Shown: piece by piece, positions 44,878 to 52,359 of the stretch
Layout of the letters: each line of letters starts with the position of its first letter
Position numbering within the stretch: position 1 is the first letter of the stretch
DNA from: Bacillus sp. KH172YL63
Lineage (GTDB): Bacteria > Bacillota > Bacilli > Bacillales > Bacillaceae_B
NCBI RefSeq assembly: GCF_011398925.1
Contig: NZ_AP022842.1
Location: 1,166,001-1,230,000, forward strand
DNA length: 64,000 nt
Direction of reading: 5' to 3'
Notes under the pieces: model-generated
The model's input: only the letters and a program-made list of their open reading frames with translations
The model's database searches: none
Told to the model about the DNA's origin: nothing
Position numbers and translations under genes: made by a program

Positions 44878-45735
44878 TTATGAGTGGTCGTTTTGGAAAA
44901 AGATAGCTAATGTACCTGTTCCTGTATGAGATCCGACCGCACACCCAATAATACTGATGTATACGTCTTTAGGTGAGAATTTTTCCTGGATGAGTGCCTT
45001 CATTTCAAGGGCCAGCTCTTCGTCGTCACCATGACTGATGGCGATGACCTGGTTCGAAAGATCTTTACCCCGTTCTTCCATTAGATCGAGTATCCGTTTG
45101 AGGAGCTTTTTCTTCCCGCGGATTTTTTCAATCGGGACAAGTTGGCCATCTTCTACATGAAGGAGAGGTTTGATGTTCAACAGTCCGCCCAGGAACGCTG
45201 AAGCTTTCGATACCCTGCCGCCTTTTGCAAGATATTCAAGGTCCTCGACTGTGAATAAATGCTCCATATGAATGGCGTTGAAACGGGAGGCCTCGATGAT
45301 TTCCTCTTTCATTTTGCCTTGTTCAAGCAGTTCCGCCGCTTTCATGACGACGAGCCCATATCCGAGGGATGCACATTTAGAATCGAGAATGGTCAGGTCA
45401 AGGTCCGGATATTCTTCCTTGACTTGATCGCGAATCATGACAGCTGTTTGATATGTACCTGATAATTGGGAAGAAAATGCGATATAAATGCCTGATTGTT
45501 TTGTTTCTGCCAGCTCTGTGAACTTATTTAAGAAAAGTTCCGGTGAAACTTGGGAGGTTTTGGGCATGTGCCCTTCCCTGATTTTGTTGAATACGGATTT
45601 CGGCTCGATGTTGATCAAGTCCTCGTAGTCTTGACCGTCTATATGTACTTTAAGCGGTAAAAGCTCTATGTTGTGTTCGGTGTAATAGGCAGCCGGAAGG
45701 TCGCTTGCGCTATCTGCAAATAATTTTACTGTCAT
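44878..45735 (-). CDS. yitS: DegV-family fatty-acid-binding protein YitS
   Basis: A 285-residue protein of the DegV (FakB-like) family, which carries a fatty acid for phosphorylation by FakA. KLFADSASDLP opens the protein; KTSQVSPE and GHTGTG-type C-terminal GSHTGTGTLAIFF are family signatures. The ATG at 45735 has AAAGG 9 bases upstream; the one at 45744 abuts it. It lies divergently from yitT, as in B. subtilis. Confidence 0.9.
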   Translation of the reverse strand: MTVKLFADSASDLPAAYYTEHNIELLPLKVHIDGQDYEDLINIEPKSVFNKIREGHMPKTSQVSPELFLNKFTELAETKQSGIYIAFSSQLSGTYQTAVMIRDQVKEEYPDLDLTILDSKCASLGYGLVVMKAAELLEQGKMKEEIIEASRFNAIHMEHLFTVEDLEYLAKGGRVSKASAFLGGLLNIKPLLHVEDGQLVPIEKIRGKKKLLKRILDLMEERGKDLSNQVIAISHGDDEELALEMKALIQEKFSPKDVYISIIGCAVGSHTGTGTLAIFFQNDHS

Positions 45736-45903
45736 TCCTATCATCCTTTGACTTTTCTTTATAGTTTCAGTCTAGCGATTTTCATTGAAAATAACAATGT
45801 GTTGAGCGTTAAATTATGATAAAAAAGATGAATAACCCTGAGAGTTTAGATAAGATGAATAGTGGAACATAGAAAAGGACAACAAGATTGAGGAGGTATG
45901 TGT

Positions 45904-46758
45904 ATGTCAAGAGATCATGTACAGTTGGAGGCAAAGAAGTTCATCGTGGTGTTGGTCGGGTCTTTATTAGGCGCCGTTGCCATGAATTTCTTCCTGATTC
46001 CTGCGAATGTTTATGCGAGTGGATTCACGGGACTTGCCCAGCTGTTATCAAGTATTTTAAAGGAATTTGCACCATTTAATATTTCAACGGGTATTTTATT
46101 ATTCATATTGAATATTCCTGTCACGATATTGGGTTGGCTCAAAGTAGGCCGGTCCTTTACCGTGTATAGCTTCATTTCAGTGTTTTTGACTTCCTTTTTC
46201 CTGGAAGTGATTCCAATCATCCAACTATCCCCGGATATTCTGCTGAATGCAGTATTTGGCGGTGTCATAGCCGCTGTAGGGGTCGGTATCACCTTGAAAT
46301 GGGGGGCTTCAACAGGCGGGATGGACATTATTGCGATGATTCTTTCACGGATGAAGGATAAGCCGGTGGGTTCATATTTCTTCCTGATGAATGCGGGCAT
46401 CATCATTTCTGCCGGATTCCTTTATGGATGGGAAAAAGCCCTGTATACGTTGGTGACACTGTATGCTTCCACCCGGGTCATCGATGCGATCCATACACGA
46501 CATGAAAAGCTGACGGCCATGATTGTCACAAAGAAATCGGATGAGTTAAGGGAAGCGATCCATTCCAAGCTTGTGAGGGGGATTACGACCCTGCCTGCAA
46601 AAGGGGCTTTCTCCGGTGAAGACAAGGAGATGTTGATCATTGTCATTTCACGTTATGAGCTGTATGAGCTTGAGCATACGATCAAAGATGTGGATCCTAA
46701 TGCCTTTACGAATATCGTTCAAACAACCGGTATATTTGGTTTCTTCAGAAAAGATTAG
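45904..46758 (+). CDS. yitT: YitT-family membrane protein
   Basis: A 284-residue protein with five or six N-terminal membrane helices and a C-terminal DUF2179 domain (EMLIIVISRYELYELEHTIKDVDPNAF). The motifs FLIPANVYASGFTGLAQ and GASTGGMDIIA are typical. The function of the family is not established. AGGAGG is 7 bases before the ATG at 45904. Confidence 0.93.
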   Translation: MSRDHVQLEAKKFIVVLVGSLLGAVAMNFFLIPANVYASGFTGLAQLLSSILKEFAPFNISTGILLFILNIPVTILGWLKVGRSFTVYSFISVFLTSFFLEVIPIIQLSPDILLNAVFGGVIAAVGVGITLKWGASTGGMDIIAMILSRMKDKPVGSYFFLMNAGIIISAGFLYGWEKALYTLVTLYASTRVIDAIHTRHEKLTAMIVTKKSDELREAIHSKLVRGITTLPAKGAFSGEDKEMLIIVISRYELYELEHTIKDVDPNAFTNIVQTTGIFGFFRKD

Positions 46759-46812
46759 TTTGCTGAATTTGACAGATACTAACGATGAACCTATATAGAA
46801 AGGGGCATCATC

Positions 46813-47553
46813 TTGAAGGCAGCAATGTATCTAGTCATCAGCTTTTTCCTGTTATTGAGTTTGCCGCTGACTGTGGAAGCAGGGAGCGACCGTTTGGATT
46901 TCTCTGTCCAGCCGTTTCCAGGAGAGGAAGGAGTCAAGATTTCCCTTAGGCTTCATAATGAAAGTGACCATGAAAAGACACTCACATTCCAAACGAGCCA
47001 GGCATTTGATTATTATATTAAGAACGACCAGGGAAATGTGGTCTATCAATATAGCCGTGATAAATCATTTCTGCAGGCACTTCAGTCCCTCCGTCTGAAA
47101 AGGGGCGAAGAAAAGGTTTGGACAGAAAAGTGGGATTACATTCAGAATGGTCACCGCGTTCCTACAGGCCGATATACGATTGAAGCCCTTCTGCTTGGAG
47201 AAGATTTAAGCGGATTTGACCATCCTTTAAGGGCAGTCGGTTCATTTAATGTGCCGGTTGAGAACGGGAGCTTCAGGTCAGTGGGCGTGAAGGAAATCAA
47301 GGGAAGGTTTGTTGTAACGGGAAAGGCCAGGGTGGCGGATGGGAGCTTTTATTACTCCGTTGAAGATGGACATGAAGTCCTCTTGAAAGAATCGCTTATG
47401 AAGGTGAATAAAGAAGCTCCGTACTGGACCGGTTTTTCCATCGTGCTTCCTGAATTGAAGGGTAGTGGGGAGAGGATGTTCCTGCACTTATACGAACGGG
47501 ATGACGGGGACGGGAAAGTAGTGAATCTTTATGTGGTCCCGATAACAAAATGA
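46813..47553 (+). CDS. Secreted BsuPI-domain protein with second Gmad2-like domain (ipi locus)
   Basis: A 246-residue exported protein. A signal peptide (KAAMYLVISFFLLLSLPLTVEA) is followed by a BsuPI proteinase-inhibitor domain (about 25-125): SLRLHNESD, LTFQTSQAFDYYI, and YQYSRDKSFLQAL with the GE...W ending. The C-terminal 100 residues (VKEIKGRFVVTGKARVADGSFYY) resemble the Gmad2 immunoglobulin-like domain. B. subtilis Ipi at this place is intracellular and about half this length. The start is TTG at 46813 with AAAGGGG upstream. Confidence 0.75.
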   Translation: MKAAMYLVISFFLLLSLPLTVEAGSDRLDFSVQPFPGEEGVKISLRLHNESDHEKTLTFQTSQAFDYYIKNDQGNVVYQYSRDKSFLQALQSLRLKRGEEKVWTEKWDYIQNGHRVPTGRYTIEALLLGEDLSGFDHPLRAVGSFNVPVENGSFRSVGVKEIKGRFVVTGKARVADGSFYYSVEDGHEVLLKESLMKVNKEAPYWTGFSIVLPELKGSGERMFLHLYERDDGDGKVVNLYVVPITK

Positions 47554-47587
47554 ACAGGGTTGTCCGAAACCGGACAACCCTGTTTTT
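47554..47587. terminator. Terminator between the BsuPI and DUF3813 genes
   Basis: ACAGGGTTGTCCG and CGGACAACCCTGT form a 13-bp perfect stem with T run on the plus strand; convergent genes flank it. Confidence 0.9.
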
Positions 47588-47598
47588 CATTCATTCAA

Positions 47599-47790
47599 TC
47601 AAGAAAGAGTGTTTAACTCATCCTGCAGCACGCGAAGCTGCTTCTGTTCCTCTACATTGGAGTTGGCGTAAGCAGATGACAAAGCATTCTTTGCTTTATC
47701 AATAGACATTTGAACGTTTTCACCGCTGCTGCAAGCTTGTTTGGCTGAAGATACGGCGCTGCGGGCTTGCTGGAATAATGGATTGCTCAT
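47599..47790 (-). CDS. DUF3813 small protein
   Basis: A 63-residue helical protein: MSNPLFQQARSAVSSAKQA, then a Lys/Ala/Ser-rich helix. It matches my memory of DUF3813 (YizC-type). Its ATG overlaps the stop of the upstream 48-residue gene (TAATG), indicating coupled translation. Function unknown. Confidence 0.8.
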   Translation of the reverse strand: MSNPLFQQARSAVSSAKQACSSGENVQMSIDKAKNALSSAYANSNVEEQKQLRVLQDELNTLS

Positions 47791-47936
47791 TATTCCATCC
47801 CTCCTGTACCTTCATGGGAAGCAAGTTTTTTTGCTTCAGCTTCAGCATAGGTCAAATGGTAAGGAATGCGTTCATCATGTTTTGATACAGCAATTTTACC
47901 TTGTTGTACAAATCGTTTAGATTTATTTCTACCCAT
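47790..47936 (-). CDS. Hypothetical 48-residue protein
   Basis: A short basic protein starting MGRNKSKRFVQQGKIAVSK and ending SHEGTGGME. AAAAGGGGTGG precedes the ATG at 47936 and the stop overlaps the DUF3813 start by one base, which supports real translation. Not recognised; no domain seen. Confidence 0.7.
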   Translation of the reverse strand: MGRNKSKRFVQQGKIAVSKHDERIPYHLTYAEAEAKKLASHEGTGGME

Positions 47937-48044
47937 CACGACCACCCCTTTTGCGAGTTGGAACGCTTCATGCGTTCTTTGTTAGTATGGCTGCAAATGG
48001 AGATTTTACAGGAAGAACATATACCCATCTCTTCCACATGAGAA

Positions 48045-48860
48045 TCAAAGGTTGAATCTGTTTTGCAGATAGCGGCCGATCCCGTCTTCTTCGTTGGACA
48101 GGGTCACTTCGTTGGCAATGTCTTTCAACGGGTCGATGGCATTGCCCATTGCGACACCGGTACCTGCATATTCAAGCATTTCAAGGTCGTTGTCTTCATC
48201 CCCGAAGGCAATGATCCGTTCTTGAGGGATATTAAGTGATGAAGCGACTCTTTCAATGCCGACCGCTTTATTGAGACCGGTCTTTACAATTTCGATAATA
48301 TGCCACGGTGCAGCCCATCTCCGGTGATCAATCAGTTCTGCATGCACTTCATCGAGATGTGCACGGATTTCCGCCACATCTTCCTCTTCTGCATGAATGA
48401 GCATGGATGTTGGATGATCGGTCAGGTAATGTCGGATATCGCCTGTTGATATCGCAGGGTTCCCCATCATGAACACATCGATGATCCTTTCATCATGATA
48501 ATGCATGTACACATCATCCATCACTTCAGCCACGATATTCCGGAACTTAAAATTATTGCATGCTTCGATGATTTGTTTGGCCACCTTCACATCCATCGGT
48601 TCGTGAAACATCCCCCAGGACTCATCTGCAGGATGATGGACGAATGCCCCGTTAAAATTGACGATCGGAGTCGTCAATTGCAGCTGTTGATAATACAGTT
48701 CACTGGCCCGGTATGGCCTGCCGGTCGCGATCATGACTTCATGGCCATTTAAGCGGGCTTTCTTTAATATATCATGTGTTTTGGTCGAGATTTTCTTCTC
48801 ATCAGTCAGCAGTGTCCCGTCTAGATCCAAAACGATTAAATGTTTCTCTTGTGAGTTCAT
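48045..48860 (-). CDS. yitU: Cof-type HAD hydrolase YitU
   Basis: A 271-residue HAD phosphatase acting on small phosphometabolites such as sugar phosphates or flavin precursors. Motif I is VLDLDGTLL, motif II ATGRP, and motifs III-IV are KAVGIERVA and GDEDNDLEML. B. subtilis YitU is one of the flavin-related phosphatases. The start at 48860 follows a GGGGATT site. The gene is convergent with the DUF3813 pair and divergent from yitV. Confidence 0.9.
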   Translation of the reverse strand: MNSQEKHLIVLDLDGTLLTDEKKISTKTHDILKKARLNGHEVMIATGRPYRASELYYQQLQLTTPIVNFNGAFVHHPADESWGMFHEPMDVKVAKQIIEACNNFKFRNIVAEVMDDVYMHYHDERIIDVFMMGNPAISTGDIRHYLTDHPTSMLIHAEEEDVAEIRAHLDEVHAELIDHRRWAAPWHIIEIVKTGLNKAVGIERVASSLNIPQERIIAFGDEDNDLEMLEYAGTGVAMGNAIDPLKDIANEVTLSNEEDGIGRYLQNRFNL

Positions 48861-49037
48861 AGTGTAAATCCCCAATCTGAATGTTATGAGAGTAATATCA
48901 GTTTAGCGTGACTGCATGAAGGTTGTCTACCGTCTGCTCTTACATTTATAGGAATGTATCCGGCACCGTGCGAAATATTATACATGCTCCCAAATCTAGG
49001 ATATCATATGAAGAAGATCAGGAAGGAGAGAGCAGAT

Positions 49038-49811
49038 ATGATCACTGTTGAAAAATCAACCGTCCAAAGCATTCCATTCCTACATATAGTGAAAAAAGAA
49101 ATTGGTGAAGAACAGGCTCCCCTTTGCTTTTTCATACATGGGTTCACCAGTGCGAAAGAACATAATCTGCACTACGCCTACTACCTGGCCGAGAAGGGCT
49201 TCCGGGTGATCCTGCCCGATGCACTGGAGCACGGGGAACGCTCAACGGGTAAATCTGAGCAGCAATTAGGTGAAGTGTTCTGGAAGATTGTCATCAATAC
49301 GATTCATGAATTAGGCGTACTGAAAGAGCATTTCGAAGAAGAAGGCTTGATCTTACCAGACCGGATCGGTGTTGCAGGCACGTCCATGGGTGGGATTGTC
49401 ACGCTGGGTGCACTGACTCAATATGAATGGATATCATCTGCCGTTTCATTGATGGGAAATCCAGCTTATGTGAAATTTGCAGAAACCCAGATCGGTCAGG
49501 TGGAAGCACTTGGTTACGATCTTCCGTTCAGCAAGGAAGAAATTCAAGGCATTTTAAATGAACTGTCTCATTACGACCTGAGTCTTCAACCAGAGAAACT
49601 TGGAGGGAGACCGCTCATGTTCTGGCACGGGAAAAGGGATAAAGTCGTCCCGTTCAATCTGACCCGTGAATTTTATGACAGCATTGTGCCGGTCTATGAA
49701 GGGCAGGAAGATCACCTTCTCTTTATAGAAGATGAAAAAGCCGACCACAAGGTGACGAGGGAAGGCGTGTTGAGGCTGGTTGAATGGTTTGAAAAGCACA
49801 TCTCAGCCTGA
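49038..49811 (+). CDS. yitV: Alpha/beta-hydrolase esterase YitV
   Basis: A 257-residue hydrolase. FFIHGFTSAKEH is the oxyanion segment, GTSMGG the nucleophile elbow, HGKRDKVVP holds the acid and DHKVTRE the histidine. AAGGAGAG lies 7-12 bases before the ATG at 49038; the open frame upstream is not used. Place and length agree with YitV. The natural ester substrate is unknown. Confidence 0.9.
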   Translation: MITVEKSTVQSIPFLHIVKKEIGEEQAPLCFFIHGFTSAKEHNLHYAYYLAEKGFRVILPDALEHGERSTGKSEQQLGEVFWKIVINTIHELGVLKEHFEEEGLILPDRIGVAGTSMGGIVTLGALTQYEWISSAVSLMGNPAYVKFAETQIGQVEALGYDLPFSKEEIQGILNELSHYDLSLQPEKLGGRPLMFWHGKRDKVVPFNLTREFYDSIVPVYEGQEDHLLFIEDEKADHKVTREGVLRLVEWFEKHISA

Positions 49812-49896
49812 CTTTTTTGTACTATACCCGTTTATTTGTTAAGATGAAGGGTGAATAAAGAGTAGGATAACGTAATTAGAATAAAGGAGTGATACC

Positions 49897-50205
49897 ATGG
49901 ATCAAGATTTAAAGGATAATTTGATGGGTGCGTTAGAGCAGGTTGTCGACCCTGAATTAGGTATAGATATTGTGAATTTAGGACTGGTGTATGACGTTGA
50001 TCTAGACGAAGAGGGACAGGCGAAGGTTACGATGACGCTTACGTCGATGGGATGCCCGCTAGCAGGTACAATCGTCGATCAGGTGAAGACCGCTTTGGGT
50101 GAAATCCCAGAAGTCAAAGAAACAGAAGTGGATATCGTCTGGAATCCACCATGGAGCAAAGACAATATGTCCCGCTATGCGAAGATTGCCCTCGGCATCA
50201 GATAA
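49897..50205 (+). CDS. yitW: DUF59/MIP18-family Fe-S assembly protein YitW
   Basis: A 102-residue protein (SufT/PaaD-like). VVDPELGIDIVNLGLVYDV and TSMGCPLAGTI with its conserved Cys identify the family, linked to Fe-S cluster maturation. AAAGGAGTG precedes the ATG, and a terminator follows. Confidence 0.93.
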   Translation: MDQDLKDNLMGALEQVVDPELGIDIVNLGLVYDVDLDEEGQAKVTMTLTSMGCPLAGTIVDQVKTALGEIPEVKETEVDIVWNPPWSKDNMSRYAKIALGIR

Positions 50206-50221
50206 TAGCGGTGAATAATGA

Positions 50222-50260
50222 AAGATCCCCCTGGGCGATGTGCCCCGGGGGATCTTTTTA
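50222..50260. terminator. Bidirectional terminator between yitW and fnr
   Basis: AAAGATCCCCC(T)GGG and CCC(C)GGGGGATCTTT form a GC-rich stem with A and T runs outside. Confidence 0.9.
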
Positions 50261-50278
50261 GTCAGGATCGGTTACTCA

Positions 50279-50971
50279 TCAATCGATCCGGCAAATCGAA
50301 ACCGGACAATTCTCACAATCGATGGCTTCTTTCAGGTAGTCCAGATCCATAATCGTCAAATAACCTTTTTCCCAGATCAGAACGTTCTCTTTCTTTAACT
50401 CACTCAATAACCGGTTCACCACTTCCCTCGAAGTCCCGCAGAAGTTAGCCAATTCCTGATTTGTCAGTGGCAGGTCGAGAAGGATTCCTTTATCGACGGT
50501 TTTGCCATAGCTGTTTGTCATGCGGATGAGGGTAGAGTACAGGGCTCCCTTTTTTCCATGGAGGATGAGGTCGCGGAATTTCGTCTGGTTCTGCTGATTC
50601 TGGAGCTGGATCCATTTCATCCACTGAATGGTCAGCGAATTGTCATGGGAAAGGGCCTCTTCGAAACTTTCTCTCGGCAGCACATAGATTTCCCCGTCTT
50701 CCACGATTTTTCCGCTGAGCATATAATGTGCTTCCTGGCTGAACAGGGTCAGCTCACCAATAACATCATCGCATGAACAAATCCGCAGGGAGAGTTCCCT
50801 GCCATCCGGAATCACCTTACTGATTTGTACCCGTCCTCTTTTAATCAGGTACACCTCTTGTGCAGGGTTGCCTTCTTGAAACAAAAAGTGTCCTTTTTCA
50901 ACCGGTTTCAATAAGCCGTTCTCGGTAAATAATTGTTTTATCTCGAAAGGGACTTTTGTGGTTTCACTCAT
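50279..50971 (-). CDS. fnr: Anaerobic regulator Fnr
   Basis: A 230-residue Crp/Fnr regulator. A cyclic-nucleotide-like N-terminal fold (GRELSLRICSCDDVIGELTLF) leads to a helix-turn-helix LTNQELANFCGTSREVVNRLL. The C-terminal C-X2-C-X4-C (Cys219, Cys222, Cys227) and the Asp of FRDLILHGKKG reproduce the ligands of the [4Fe-4S] cluster in B. subtilis Fnr, so oxygen sensing is likely. No narK lies beside it, unlike in B. subtilis. Confidence 0.9.
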   Translation of the reverse strand: MSETTKVPFEIKQLFTENGLLKPVEKGHFLFQEGNPAQEVYLIKRGRVQISKVIPDGRELSLRICSCDDVIGELTLFSQEAHYMLSGKIVEDGEIYVLPRESFEEALSHDNSLTIQWMKWIQLQNQQNQTKFRDLILHGKKGALYSTLIRMTNSYGKTVDKGILLDLPLTNQELANFCGTSREVVNRLLSELKKENVLIWEKGYLTIMDLDYLKEAIDCENCPVSICRID

Positions 50972-51044
50972 GAGATCACATCATTTCCATCAAAATGTAT
51001 GATTTATCCAAGTGTAACGTATTTTCCTGCAGGATTGAAGGTTT

Positions 51045-51854
51045 CTATGCAAAAATCAGGACAGCGGCACCTGCAATTCCACAATAGATCGCAAAGTACT
51101 TCAAGTTTCCTTTAGCCATGATATTCATGAACCACTTCAAAGAGAAGTAAGAAGCGACAAGTGACGATAGGAAAGCGACAGTGTAAGGTAGCGCCCGTGA
51201 AGCCAAATCCGGATCATCCATCAGGTCGCTGATTCCAAATACCATGACCCCTACGCTGACTGGGATGTAGAGGAGAAAGGAGAAACGGAGTGCCGTTTCC
51301 GCCTTCATTCCGCTCGCCATGGCAGCTACGATCGTTGCACCGGACCGGGAAATACCCGGGATGAGGGCTACCGCCTGGGCAAGGCCGATGATAATCGCGT
51401 CTTTCACATTCAAATCTCCGTCATTCTTTCTGCCTCGGAGATTTCGGATCATCCAGAGGGCGATACCCGTGATGATCAGCGTGATACCAACCGTAACGAC
51501 TTTCGTCAAATGCTTCTCAATCACATCGCCGAACAACACGCCAATCACCCCGGCAGGGATCGTACCGATGATTAAGTATAAAATGAAATGAAAATCACGT
51601 TTCGTTTCAGGTGTTTTATGTTTAAAGTAACCCAAACCGTTCACGATCAGACGAAGGATGTCTTCCCGGTATATGATGAGGACAGCAAGCAGTGAAGCCG
51701 TATTGACGAGCATTTCAAATGTCAATGTTGCATCATCGATTCCGAGGAAATGCTGGGCAAGCAGCAAGTGTCCACTTGATGAGATCGGAATCGGCTCAGT
51801 AAAGCCTTGAAAAATCCCTAAAAATAAATATTTCATTATCAGATAAAAATCCAT
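51045..51854 (-). CDS. uppP: Undecaprenyl-diphosphatase UppP (BacA)
   Basis: A 269-residue membrane enzyme dephosphorylating undecaprenyl diphosphate for envelope carrier recycling. [16 protein letters not shown] and [10 protein letters not shown] are the two active-site motifs; the first has EPIP where the usual form is E-(F/W)-L-P, as in some Bacillus paralogues. Seven to eight hydrophobic segments. GGAGGAAACACA precedes the ATG. Confidence 0.93.
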   Translation of the reverse strand: MDFYLIMKYLFLGIFQGFTEPIPISSSGHLLLAQHFLGIDDATLTFEMLVNTASLLAVLIIYREDILRLIVNGLGYFKHKTPETKRDFHFILYLIIGTIPAGVIGVLFGDVIEKHLTKVVTVGITLIITGIALWMIRNLRGRKNDGDLNVKDAIIIGLAQAVALIPGISRSGATIVAAMASGMKAETALRFSFLLYIPVSVGVMVFGISDLMDDPDLASRALPYTVAFLSSLVASYFSLKWFMNIMAKGNLKYFAIYCGIAGAAVLIFA

Positions 51855-52047
51855 TGTGTTTCCTCCAAGCGTTTTTTCTCCACATTTTTTAATTTAACAC
51901 CATAAAGGGAAAGACTGTAAAGCCTTTTTCAAAATGTTAACCGAACCGTAACGTGTTTATCATCTTTATCCTTCATCTGGCATGCATGAAAGCTTGCTGT
52001 TGTAGAAAAATAGGAGAGAAGCACAGCTTCAACAAGGAGGGGTGACA

Positions 52048-52227
52048 ATGGGACAATCGCGACAATTCAGGGCGGGAGACAAGGCGCCGAATAACGGAGA
52101 ATACATCGAAATCGGTGAAACCGGGAGCATGGTGAAAAACCCGCAGAAACTCCGGATGAAAGCAGGGGACCGGTTCCCGGAGAACGCCAATCACAACCGT
52201 CTATGGACATATGCAAGAAAGCCATAA
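52048..52227 (+). CDS. yjzC: YjzC-family small protein
   Basis: A 59-residue protein starting MGQSRQFRAGDKAPNNGEY and ending RLWTYARKP, matching YjzC. AAGGAGG precedes the ATG at 52048 by 7 bases. Function unknown. The place before yjzD and the yja genes agrees with B. subtilis, with clpB between. Confidence 0.9.
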   Translation: MGQSRQFRAGDKAPNNGEYIEIGETGSMVKNPQKLRMKAGDRFPENANHNRLWTYARKP

Positions 52228-52237
52228 CAGTCATGGC

Positions 52238-52295
52238 GCAAGGCTCCGGAACTGACAATGTTCTTGTCAATTACCGGAGCCTTGTTTCTTTTCCT
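52238..52295 (+). terminator. Terminator after yjzC
   Basis: AAGGCTCCGG...TGACAA and TTGTCA...CCGGAGCCTT pair, then TGTTTCTTTT. The clpB promoter region begins directly behind it. Confidence 0.85.
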
Positions 52296-52311
52296 TTTCC
52301 AAAGAAAGGGA

Positions 52312-52343
52312 TATAATGAATATAAAGGTCAATAAAGGTCAAT
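52312..52343 (+). promoter_or_regulatory. clpB promoter -10 and CtsR operator
   Basis: TATAAT (52312-52317) is followed by GGTCAAT-AAA-GGTCAAT (52327-52343), a direct heptad repeat with 3-base spacing that fits the CtsR operator RGTCAAA-NAN-RGTCAAA apart from T at the last position of each heptad. It sits on or just after the transcription start, where CtsR would block initiation. Confidence 0.75.
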
Positions 52344-52359
52344 GTACGAGGTGAAAGCA

